Shown here piece by piece: positions 45,041-56,522 of a DNA stretch of 64,000 nucleotides. Made by a program: the position numbers and the translations under genes. Under the pieces are notes generated by a model, which made no database searches, was not told the origin of the DNA, and worked only from the letters and a program-made list of their open reading frames with translations. Source of the stretch: Thamnidium elegans (lineage: Eukaryota; Mucoromycota; Mucoromycetes; Mucorales; Mucoraceae); contig JAIXMG010000002.1 of NCBI GenBank assembly GCA_025201345.1, positions 62,001 to 126,000 on the forward strand, written 5' to 3'. Position 1 is the stretch's first letter. Every line of letters begins with the position of its first letter.

Positions 45041-47371
45041 TTATATATCACGTTCATAAAACAACATGTAAGCTTCAGACTTTAAGACCGTATCCAAATC
45101 AACTTCTTCAATCACCTCATCACTACATCTCCAAAACTTGGTAGGTGGTTTAGGTTTTAAATCATTGAGTGGACTGCGTACTTCATGACCAGTAGGTAAT
45201 TTCTTTCGACGGTACGTAACAAAGTGACCAGAATTGTGGTTACCGAAATGTACAATCACAGCGCATAATCGGTACAGAATCGCACGAGATACAGGGGCAA
45301 CCGTTAAAGAAGGCAATGCGTTTTGGATAGTACGGTCTTCTTTATTTGACATCAGTGCTACGTTGAGACCATCACTGCCGCTGTGTTGGTGATGCGTGAA
45401 TCGATGACCATTGGTCATGTTGCGAAGGTATACGAGACTGGTACGACTGGTACGTGTATGAGGTAAAACAGGCGTAGATGGTGGAGAACTTAATGACGCT
45501 GTAGGGTCTGCTGTGTTCAAGTAACCGTTGGTCGTATACGCTGCTAAATCAAGGTACTCTGAAAACTCAATTTGACAATGGTTCTTTTGGACTATACCAG
45601 ATGGATGGTATATGGATCGAGCAAGGTGAAGACAAAGCGCTTTAGGGGGATTGGCAAACATTGTTTGTTTTGTAGTGCATGGTGTTTTTACAGGCGTAAC
45701 TAGAGATAATCCATACTAAGATAAAAAAAAATATTTTTAGCGAGCGAAATATATACAATGTATATATGTATACTTACCAAACTAGCTTCAATGTTTGATC
45801 GTAACGCATCCTTTAATCTACCAATATCTATACTTAAAACTAAAGCTCTTTCATCATCCTTTCCTTGAACTAATTCAAGCTCTTTTGTTAATGATTCCAA
45901 GGTAGCAACCAATGTACATTTTCTACATTGAAAATCGTTTAAAATATCCACTTTGGTGTATGTCTTTAAACAATTTTCTAAAGAACAACTTGACTAACAA
46001 TAATAAAAGGTGTTAAATTTTTATCTCTTTTTTTTTTTTTTTTTGCGTGTGTGTGTGTGTGTGTGTGTATATACTTTACCAGCTGAGGTACAGTTAATGA
46101 AATATTATCAAATGTATGATGTCTAATAGGTGCCTATATATATATATATATATATAGCTGTATAAGTATAAATTAAATACACATATATACAATACTTACC
46201 GTATAGCCACAATTCATACAACTAATTTTCGATGCAGCTAAACCGGTAAATGGATTTTTTGGACTACGGCGTCTCGGACGTAAGTTTCCGCCAACTGTAC
46301 AAACCGAAAATGAACTCCACATGGAAGCTGATGTACCAAAAGAAGAAACAGATGAAGTTTCAAAATCATTTGAATCCTTTTGTGTGTGTGTGTGTGTGTG
46401 TGTGTAAGAATGCTATTTGTAATTTTTTAAACAGTAAAAAAAAAAAAAGGGACTTACATTATCGCCTACGGCAAAACCTCGAATGGTTGCGGCGTCTAAT
46501 AAAGAGGTTGCATTCTCACGGTATTGAATTTCTTCTTCTGATGTTAATACACTAGAAATAATTTGAAATAACTCGTGCGCATCCTACACACGTAAAAATA
46601 AGTATACAAGTTTTTTATAAAACGTTTCATGTTTTCATTACTTGTTGGTCACGGTTGATAGTACCGCCCGATTTTCGTTCTAGAGCGCTTAGGAAATCAG
46701 TAGGTTGAATGGATCTTGGTTTCGGTAAAGGTCTATTTAACACTGTAGTTTTTTTTTTTTTTTTTTTTTTTTTTTCTTCTTTTAGTATTGTATATGTATA
46801 CAGGTATTATATTATTTACTTTCAATTGTAGCGTAAAGAGCACAGGCTACTGACTGTAAAATAAATTCGTTTTGTGGTACTGACGGTGCTGATTCGTCTC
46901 CTTGTTCATCAACGCGTTCAGCCTGTATATTACAATAAAAAGAAGAGTTCATTAGAATAAAAACTAGGAAAAACAAATAAATAAAATACTTGCAAGATAA
47001 GACCGTAAACTAGCTAATGTAGCAAAAGCCTAAAAATAAAAAGAAAATAGCAAGATGAGTATTATTATTATTGTTTTGTTATGAGGCATTTTCTTTTTTT
47101 ACTTGTAAAACTGAATTGACAAAGCAATAATTTTGAGAATTAACAAGACCTAAAATAAACTGACCATCTCGTTCTGATAATGTATAAATGTAAAGCTTAG
47201 TAATATATTTACAGCAACAGATTTAAAATAAATACCTCGTTGGATCTTTGACCTGACTCTTCTCTTTCGTTTTTTAGTTTCATAACTATTATTTGATATA
47301 ACATAAGTGGAAGCAGCTAAAGCGATACCAGCCACTGCTGCTATTGTTGGTAAATGATAATTAGATGACAT
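45041..47371 (-). CDS. Ubiquitin-specific protease with N-terminal membrane anchor
   Basis: About eight exons on the minus strand from ATG 47371. Residues 8-27 (LPTIAAVAGIALAASTYVIS) form a membrane helix, followed by a basic stretch (KKRKRRVRSK). The catalytic cysteine box is GLVNSQNYCFVNSVLQ. Further family blocks are QDAHELFQIIS, the finger zinc pairs CMNCG and CRKC, and the histidine box HNSGHFVTYRR with the terminal SEAYMLFYE. The anchor plus USP order resembles USP30/Ubp16, which sit in the mitochondrial outer membrane and remove ubiquitin from its proteins. Location here is inferred. Introns contain (GT)n and (AT)n microsatellites (46046-46070, 46136-46157). Confidence 0.88.
46046..46405. 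repeat. GT and AT microsatellites in USP introns
   Basis: (GT)n at 46046-46068, (TA)n at 46136-46157 and (TG)n at 46381-46404, in or next to introns of the protease gene. A further (AC)n lies at 47566-47592 in the promoter region. Confidence 0.8.
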
Positions 47372-47761
47372 TAGAATATCATGTAAGAATTTTTTTTGGG
47401 CAAAAAAGGGAAAAAGAAAGACAGGCTAAAATTATCAAGTTTATTTTATTTGTGAGTGGGAAAAGAGAAGAGAGAGAGAGAAAGAGAGAGAGACGAAAAA
47501 AGGGCTTTAAAAAAATTTGATTCTCAAATAAGTGTGTCCCCCCCCCCCCTTTCATTCTTTATAAACACACACACACACACACACACACACAGTGTGGAGA
47601 GTAAGCTCACAAGATGTATCAGTTTGTATTTTAACATGCAATCAATGCAATAAAAAGGAGGGGGGGAGGAAAGAACAAAGTTTCCAATACATAATAGAGT
47701 TAAACAATCCCCTTTTTCTTTCTTTTTTCCTTTTTTTTCTCTCTTCTTTTTTATTTTATTC
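47372..47761. other. Divergent promoter region
   Basis: The 390 bp between the protease and the RasGEF gene contains (GA)n, C9, (AC)n and pyrimidine tracts and presumably drives both genes. Confidence 0.6.
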
Positions 47762-50756
47762 ATGTGGTTATCTCGTAAAATAAGTTCAATTATAAAGCAA
47801 AAGTCTCTTTTACATTCTTCTTCAACAACATTTAAGAAAGTAAAAGAACATCATGTCAGTTCTATACAAGTATTTACAGAGTAAAGTATCACTTACTAAC
47901 TATCATATAAGCAGGTTTCTTTTGTGTTGGCAGTAATATCAGGTGTAAACAACACCGGAAAATCAACTTTAATCAAATGTTTAGGTCTTCAAGAATTAAA
48001 GTATGATATTCATCGTATGTAATAACAAAGTTTTTTTTTTTATTGGTTATTAAAACCTTTTCTCTCTCTCTCTCTCTTAGGCCAATTATATCGATTAAAA
48101 AACAATGAGCAATTTATTATTCAAGTCATTGAATACAATGGAATACCTCCTGTATGTAATTATATCTTTATTTAGAAGTAAAAGAAATAACATTTCCATT
48201 TTTCTTCAGAATTTGGAACTATTAGATGGAGTATTTATATGTTATGATACAACAAATAGAGACTCAATGGATCATTTACCCGATATTATTAGTATGTTAT
48301 TTTTTTTTCCTAGCAACAAAAAATATGTTTAGTATCTTTAACTATTCTGCATAAAACAGACGTCTTTGTATCTCAGCATGTTCCTTGTCTTTTGATTGGC
48401 CTTAAATCAGATTTGACAGTACAAAGAACGGTGGATCCTCAACTAGGTCATTTGATAGGCAACTTATTTGGAGTACAAGCAATAGAAGCGGATAATATTA
48501 CTCATCAAGGTATTCAACTCTTGCAAAAGTGTTTTATACAATTCATTTATTCAGATAGAAAGATATTGTTACAAAGTCAACAGCAGGGCATGACTGATCC
48601 TATTATCATAACACCACCATCCACTTGGTAAATCATTTTGTATCATGTGTTTTTATATAACATCGTCTAATCATTTTTTGTTAGTAGTAGTCATTCTAAT
48701 TCACCCATCATTAGTAGAAGTAGTAGTTGCAGTACATCAACAACAGGCGGCGATACTGTATCGACTATAGTAGACCAAGTACTTGCTAATCATCATGGTA
48801 CTATATAACTGTATCATGTTCACACGTAAAAAGGTTAACGTTTTATACGTGTATTTTTTTTTTAGACGAGCATATAGTAATTATATTTTTAACCATGTTT
48901 CGTAAATTTATGAAACCACTAGACCTTGTGAATATCTTGATTCAAAGGTAAAAAAAAAAAAAAAAAACTCATACTTATTCTTTCAAGAAGCATACTAATA
49001 CTTTTTTTTAAAAAAAAAAAAAAGATTTGAGTTAGACTTGATACAAAATGATGATACACCACTCATCATTCCAACCATAAGACAAGAAAGGTTAGAAAAA
49101 AAAAAGTCACTACACCAAAAAAAAAAAAACCCTCCCACTAAAATATTTCTTGCGTATTTAGAATTCGTTCCTTTTTTTGTCTTTGGTTATCACAATATTG
49201 GGGAGATTTTAAAAGTTCGGCAACGCGTCGGATTATAATTCAGTTCCTAGAACGAATATGTCGTTTTGAATCATTATCTTGTATAGGAGATGTTTTGTTA
49301 CCATTAGCAGTGCGAGAAGCAGCTATTTATGATAAAGATATATGGGGTATGTCTGATGAGGAAGGACTAGAAAAACAACAACAACAACAAAGAAAAAAGG
49401 ATAGTGGATATAGTGATTCATTTGGTGCTTGGACACAACACGAAAATGATATAAAAAAGAGACCTACTATAAAGGCAAGATTATTATCTTCTTCTTTAAG
49501 AAGAGCAGCTTCAACCAATTCACATCAAAGGCTACCTGTTTCATTTAAATCTATACTTTCATTTACAACTCATAATCATCATGATAATAACAGAAGAAAT
49601 TCGACTCCACCCATTTCTAGTTCTAGTAGTAGTAATAATACAGGCTTATCTTATTGTCCAGCTATATTTGGTGGTGGATTAATTTCTATTCAACATCAAA
49701 CTTTAAATGACTCGTTTGAAACAATTACTTGCTTTTCTCCTGCTCAATTTGCAGAACAGTTTACTTGTATTGAAGCTGAATTATTTCGAAAAATTCAACC
49801 GCGTGATTTTCTGCGTCACCTTTGGATACAAAAGAAGAAGCAACATCATAACAAAAATCCAGTGTTGGCTTCTATTGAACACTTTAATTTTATTTCAGCG
49901 TGGATTGCTTCATTGGTTGTAAATCAACCTTTATTAGAAAGAAGAGTTGTATTATTTGAAATTTGTTTACAAATAGCCGTGGTAAGTTAAAAAATTTTTT
50001 TGTTACAAGATTTATCTAATCATAATAATTCAGGAACTGAAAAGGTTAAATAATTTTAATACTTTAATGGCCGTATTAGCCGGAGTCAATAATGCGGCAG
50101 TACTAAGATTGAAAAGAACAAGAGAGTTAACAAGAGTAAAGAATAAAGCATTATATGAAGAATTTTTAGCCTTAGAATTATTAATGAGCTCAGAAAGGTA
50201 GTAATTTAATAACACGTTATAATTATACTTATCAAGCTTCTTCTTAAATAGATCATTTTCTAATTATCGATCCACATTAAAACAAACCGAACTTCCGGGT
50301 ATTCCTTATTTGTACAGTTACTACACATATAAAAAATCGTTACTATATAATATAAATAATAACCCCCTCTTTTCTTTTGTTTAGAGGTATTCATCAACAA
50401 GATTTAGTTTCCTTGGGTGAGGCTAACAAAGATCACAAGATGGACGGAAAGGTGCATTGGAATAAATTTCGTCTGATGGGCGAATCCATATTAGAAATGA
50501 TGAGATTTCAATATCCGACATATCATTTGCTTGAATCTAACCCTTTTTTATTATACTTTATTGGCCACCAAACTGTATCTACGGAAGATGTATATATTTT
50601 TTCTTTCTTTCCTTTACTTTTTTTTTTTTTTTTTTACTTACTTTTTTATTATAGGAACTATATGAAAAGTCAAAAGAAATAGAACCAAGACATAATATGT
50701 CTTCTTTATCAACAAGTAGTTCAACTTCTTCTCGTTGGTTAACTTCTTTAAAATAA
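47762..50756 (+). CDS. Ras guanine nucleotide exchange factor with N-terminal Ras-like domain
   Basis: About ten exons from ATG 47762. The N-terminus contains a P-loop SGVNNTGKSTLIKCLG and a small-GTPase-like continuation (LLDGVFICYDTTNRDSMDHL, then VPCLLIGLKSDL, where the usual NKxD is LKSD). Next comes a RasGEF_N motif (EHIVIIFLTMFRKFMKPLDL). The catalytic CDC25 domain follows: CIEAELFRKIQPRDFL, FNFISAWIASLVV, LNNFNTLMAVLAGVNNAAV and the terminal NKDHKMDGKVHWNKFRLMGE. It should activate Ras-type GTPases at the membrane. The fused Ras-like domain with a degenerate G4 motif is likely regulatory or non-cycling (inference). Confidence 0.88.
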
Positions 50757-50898
50757 ATTTTTTTTTTATATTATTATTCCTGTACTACAGCATTTAAACT
50801 CTGTTTTTTCTTTTTCTTTTCTTTCCCTTTTCTCTTTTTTTTTTTTTCTTTTCTCATAACCTTTTTTTTTTCTTTTTACTTTTAATCAAAAAAAAAAT

Positions 50899-51456
50899 AT
50901 GCCTACTACAAAGTGTTTAGCTTATCCTATTACACACATACCTTTAATAGATGATATCGTATTACCACTTACACCTAATCCAAGTGACGATGAAGAAGAT
51001 ATAAAACCCATGAAATTAGCTAGAAGAGGCACTGTTTCACTAGCAGATTTAATTCCAGTAGCTTCAGCGGCTTTAAAAGCTAAACATCGATTATCTATAC
51101 AACAACAACAACAAAATAACGCACCCTCTACACAAGACTCACCTTTAGCAAGAGCCTTAACTAAAGTTAGAGTAGGAGTCCAAACCCACCGCATAAAAGA
51201 ACGATACTTGACAAATGAATGGGCACGACTAGTTTTACAAGTACCGGTAGATGATTCAACTATCAATAGTCCTTTAAGAATTAAAAATATGAATCGTACA
51301 AAAGGCATTGTTGCATGGTATGAATATAAATTTAAAAGAGTCAGTTTATCTTTACAAGAAATTGAAGAAAAAGTAGATTTATTAAGAAGACAAAAGTTAC
51401 TTTATATTCAACAATCTTCTTTACCTTCTCCTCCTGCAACTCGTTTGAATTTTTAG
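50899..51456 (+). CDS. Hypothetical protein, 185 residues
   Basis: Intronless. After a hydrophobic start comes an acidic patch (PNPSDDEEDIKPMK), then RRGTVSLADLIPVASAALKA, a Q-tract and a basic region (GVQTHRIKERYLTNEWARL). The end is helical and coiled-coil-like (SLSLQEIEEKVDLLRRQKLL). A pyrimidine-rich leader of about 130 bp precedes the ATG, as for expressed genes here. No family recognised. Confidence 0.7.
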   Translation: MPTTKCLAYPITHIPLIDDIVLPLTPNPSDDEEDIKPMKLARRGTVSLADLIPVASAALKAKHRLSIQQQQQNNAPSTQDSPLARALTKVRVGVQTHRIKERYLTNEWARLVLQVPVDDSTINSPLRIKNMNRTKGIVAWYEYKFKRVSLSLQEIEEKVDLLRRQKLLYIQQSSLPSPPATRLNF

Positions 51457-51538
51457 TTTTTTTTTTCTTTTAAAAAAAAAGAAAAATACCCCTTCTTTAT
51501 ATCTTTGTACAAAGTAATAAAATGATATGATAATTTTT

Positions 51539-52318
51539 TTAATATTGATACTTTGTTGAATAATCTTTAAGTGACACCACTAAACCTCTGCCTTTTCTTG
51601 CACCACGGTATACAGTCTGCAATTTTAAATTTAGTATTTTGTAATTCCGTAAAATATACAAAAAAAAAAAAAAAAAAAAACTTACTTCAACTAAATCAAT
51701 CATCTCTTGCTTATCATCTAATGCCCAGTTAATTTTGTTATTGTTACCCGTACCTAAATCAACCATAATATGTTTATTACGAAAGAAAAACATGGTTGTA
51801 CATGGATCATATAACTCGTACATCTAAAATATCCTTTTTGCATTAATACTTGCATTATCTTTTTCTCTCTCTCTCTCCTTCTACTTGTTTTACACTACCT
51901 TGTTAAAATCAGGAACCTCTGTAATATCAACCTAATTTAAGCCTATTAGTATCTCTTTTGTGTGCTTATCTAAAAAAAGAAAAAAAAAATCCTTACCAAG
52001 TAAATACAAGCAAAATTCTTTACTTTTTCTGCAATACTATATAATACTTCATCCATCTGCATACATGTAGGATCCCAATCGTGACCAAAGCGAATAATAA
52101 CTACTCGATCTTCTTCAGATAAGATGGCTTGATCGACTTGCCATCCATTAGTTAAATGAGGTAAAAAATACTATTCGTACACGTACTGAGTTAATCTACT
52201 TTTGTTGTATTACGCTCTAAAGAAAAAAAAAAAAAAAAAGTTTATATATTCTACTTACAGACTATATATGATATGTTAGTTTGTCTTGTTTACTATTATT
52301 TGTTTTCGAACTTACCAT
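51539..52318 (-). CDS. DIB1: U5 snRNP protein Dib1/Dim1 (TXNL4A family)
   Basis: The thioredoxin-fold component of the U4/U6.U5 tri-snRNP, needed for pre-mRNA splicing, about 142 residues. Exons give PHLTNGWQVDQAILSEEDR, VIIRFGHDWDPTCMQMDEVL, VDITEVPDFNKMYELYDP, MFFFRNKHIMVDLGTGNNN and the end RKGRGLVVSLKDYSTKYQY, all diagnostic. The 5' end is unusual: ATG (52316-52318) is followed at once by GTAAGT. The conserved second residue Ser appears to be supplied by a 3-nt exon, TCT (52259-52261), between two introns of 54 and 88 nt, giving MSYFLPHL. Skipping it would give MYFLPHL. Confidence 0.94.
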
Positions 52319-52525
52319 ATTTTTTTTTTATAAACAAAAATGGAATACAAGTACTCCACTTTCTCTAAGAAAAAATATGTTGTTGCTTTTTTTTTTCTGG
52401 GATAATACAAGTGACTGTTTGTGTATACGCTTGTCGTGGCCAATCATAGCGTAAAAGAAAAAGTCCGGGAGCATTGAGCAGGAATACACCATAAAAAAAA
52501 AAAAAAAAACTACAGTGTAAGCATT

Positions 52526-52813
52526 CTAGAATATCTGGGTGGGGATCATTGCTAAAAATTCATTATTTACAAAACGTCTTTCATATGAGCTACGATAGAG
52601 TAAAATGATTCTGACTTGAGAGAAACACTGACAACAAAAAGCGTATGGGTCAAGACGTGTACCAAAAGTATTTTGATATAAATCATTGAGAACGTAAGAT
52701 AACATATCTTGTGCTTCATTCTTCCCATTCAAATATATATTGAGGAGGAAAAAGGACAATATTTTTATTCTTTTATCTATGGTAAGACTGTATATATGAT
52801 CGCGTACGGTCAT
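52526..52813 (-). CDS. Unrecognised open frame upstream of DIB1
   Basis: A 95-codon frame with protein-like segments (NEAQDMLSYVLNDLYQNTFG, SYERRFVNNEFLAMIP) and cysteines in the middle. Whether it is a whole gene, an exon or a remnant is unclear; no matching splice partners and no family were recognised. Confidence 0.3.
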   Translation of the reverse strand: MTVRDHIYSLTIDKRIKILSFFLLNIYLNGKNEAQDMLSYVLNDLYQNTFGTRLDPYAFCCQCFSQVRIILLYRSSYERRFVNNEFLAMIPTQIF

Positions 52814-53504
52814 TTTTTTTTTTCGATTATAACATCAGGTTTTATTCATTTATATCATAAAGAGTATTTTTATAAAGTATCATTGACATGCTTTGCCAAC
52901 GGAGTAACGATACATACAAAGATCATAGTATGTGATAAAAGATTTATACATTAAGAAATTTAAGTCATCAAAAATGGAATAACAGTTTTTATTTCAGAAT
53001 GATACAAGTATTCTGTTGATAATCTTGATAGTATATACGAGGAGACTGTAAAAAAACATACCAGCTTATGTGAGGAGGCTGTAAAAAAACATGCCAGCTT
53101 ATCATTTTATGTAGAAGAACGTACCCCCCAGCGATCTCTATTATTCAGCACAACCAGAATGATCTGATGGACATACTTTATGCACCAAAAAGCTGAAGTA
53201 ACCAACGCGTCACCCCCTATATTAATTGAAATACAAAATCGCGTAGATTAAAGTTTCATGCCAAGGCTCATTCGATATTATACGTACGTATTTGATCGTT
53301 ACAATATCTTGTTATTGTAGTTAAAGGGGGTTTTTAAGTATTTCGTTTGAAGAACAATTTAACACAAATACCAATCACATGCATTTATTGGAAATGAAAT
53401 GTCCATGCTGGGCCAGATATTGTAATTTTATTTCATCTAAATCGATAAAAAAAAAACCCCCCATTGGCTTTAGCATATTATATGTCATGTCAATCGCAGT
53501 CTTT

Positions 53505-53607
53505 CAGTATGGTGGAACTTATATACAACGAACTAGGTTACAGAATGACTAAATTTATGGTAACTATGTTACCATACTGGGCATTGTTCCCATAAGCTCC
53601 GCCAGTG
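53505..53607. mobile_element. Decayed MITE, relative of 4388-4536
   Basis: CAGTATGGTGGAACTTATA on the left and GGTAACTATGTTACCATACT...CATAAGCTCCGCCAGTG on the right match the ends of the 149-bp MITE at 4.4 kb. It is shorter and more diverged, with no clear target duplication. Confidence 0.6.
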
Positions 53608-54079
53608 TTTGGAATATTTTACTTATAATACTGATCCAACTGTAAAGTTGCTTTACACCCATTACAAATAAGATGGTCATGAAGGAGGGGGGGGGGGCGC
53701 AAATATTAAAAAATAACAGTCATGATGAATGGATTTCTTGAAGACAACTGAATCAAAATTAATTGAATTGCAGGATGTGGAGCCTGATGTTATAATCGAA
53801 AAGTATATAAATTATATATATTATCTGGTTTTTAATGTACTTCAGTTTACATTAAATAAAAAAGAAACAGGTTGATAACTGTTTCAGTCAACAGTAAAAA
53901 AAAAAAAAAAAAAAAACTTGTGATTATATAAAATAAATACCTAGCTTTGGCGAATAATGTACAGTCAAAAGTTGACATAAAATTAAAATTGTAATAATAA
54001 ACAAATAAGCTGTAACACGGTTCTCTTTTAGGTACGCTCCTGAGAAAAAAAAAAAAGGGGGGGGGAGGTGTAATAATAT

Positions 54080-54115
<36 letters not shown>

Positions 54116-54928
54116 TTCTCCCAAATTGTTTAATTTGTGATTTGGAGAGGAAATCTTAGTAGAAAGAGATCTTCTCTATGTTGATTAGTAATTAAGGCGT
54201 TTAACCTATTTATGTTTCATAGCTTTTTTGAATGAATTAAAAAAAAGAAAAAGGCTGAGTTGAAAATAAATAAATAACGTAGTAGTATATCTTGAACAAT
54301 CAACAAAGTATTAAATGTATTAACAACATCAAAGAGAATGATATCATTTTCCTTGCTTCTTTTTTTTTTTTTTTTTTCTTAATAATTGTGCCATAATAGT
54401 ACAACCATGATATCACTTGGGGTTACCAGTGTTCATTATTCTCCCTCGTTCAGTCATTTTATGTAACCCTTTTGTTTAAGAACGGGAATTTTATTTCAAG
54501 AGCAGATAAAAAACCTGACCAAGTAAAGTTCGATTAAATAGAAAGTTCGAGATTTTGCTGGTTTTGGGTCTGTACTGATTTTTAGAGCTCATCTGATAAA
54601 ATACTACTATCCAGATAGTCGTCGCTGAGTGTTAATAAATAATAGAAAATAGCATGAATCGGTATTAGTAATTCATACAATAGAAAGTGGTACTATCATC
54701 TTTTTTTTTTTTCTCTCTATCTCTTTTATTATACTTTCTTTAATCAAACAAAACTGGTTTATTATCGTTTTTTTTTTTATAGGTCAAGACTCTTAAAAAT
54801 TAAGGAGATTGATTAAAAAGAAAAAAAAAAAAAAAATACCCCAATTTTGTAACACCTAATGACGACGTCAATACAAAATACGAACCAATCAATATCTTCC
54901 GCACATGCCGCAGCCTTTTCCATTTTCT

Positions 54929-54937
54929 TATATAAAA
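54929..54937 (+). promoter_or_regulatory. TATA box of the polyubiquitin gene
   Basis: TATATAAAA stands about 90 bp before the ATG, followed by a long CT-rich leader. This arrangement is common in strongly expressed fungal genes. Confidence 0.55.
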
Positions 54938-55004
54938 GAACCACTTTTTTTTTAAAAAAAACTCTTCTTTTCTCTTCTTTTTCTTTATATTTTTTTTTCT
55001 TTAA

Positions 55005-56165
<1,161 letters not shown>

Positions 56166-56522
56166 ATCATTCTTTTTTACTAAGCTTTTATGATAAAGAA
56201 AAAAAAATACATTTTTTTCTTTCGATATATATGGACAATGAAAAAAATTATAAAAAACCTTTTCTAAAAAAAAACACCCCTTTTACTGCTAAAAATATTA
56301 CCACGACCAATTTAAATAAAGAGATCACTTTCTATTATTGCTAAACATATACTATTGCTAAACATACTATTGCTAAAAACATATTTTTTTTTTTAAGTGT
56401 AAACTATATTTTTATTTATCTTTTTTAAATTTCCTTATACACACATGCTTAAAAAAAAACCGGCGATTAATTGAAAATATTTCCTTTCTATCATGTTTTT
56501 TTTTATTTATTATTAGTTGTTA
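56166..56522. other. Convergent 3' region
   Basis: AT-rich. Contains a short tandem ATTGCTAAACATA(C)T repeat (56336-56381) between the polyubiquitin and RNA14 stops. Confidence 0.55.

Noticed and set aside
53040..53104. Short tandem repeat as a CRISPR-like array
   Set aside because: Only two adjacent copies, no spacers, and a eukaryotic context.
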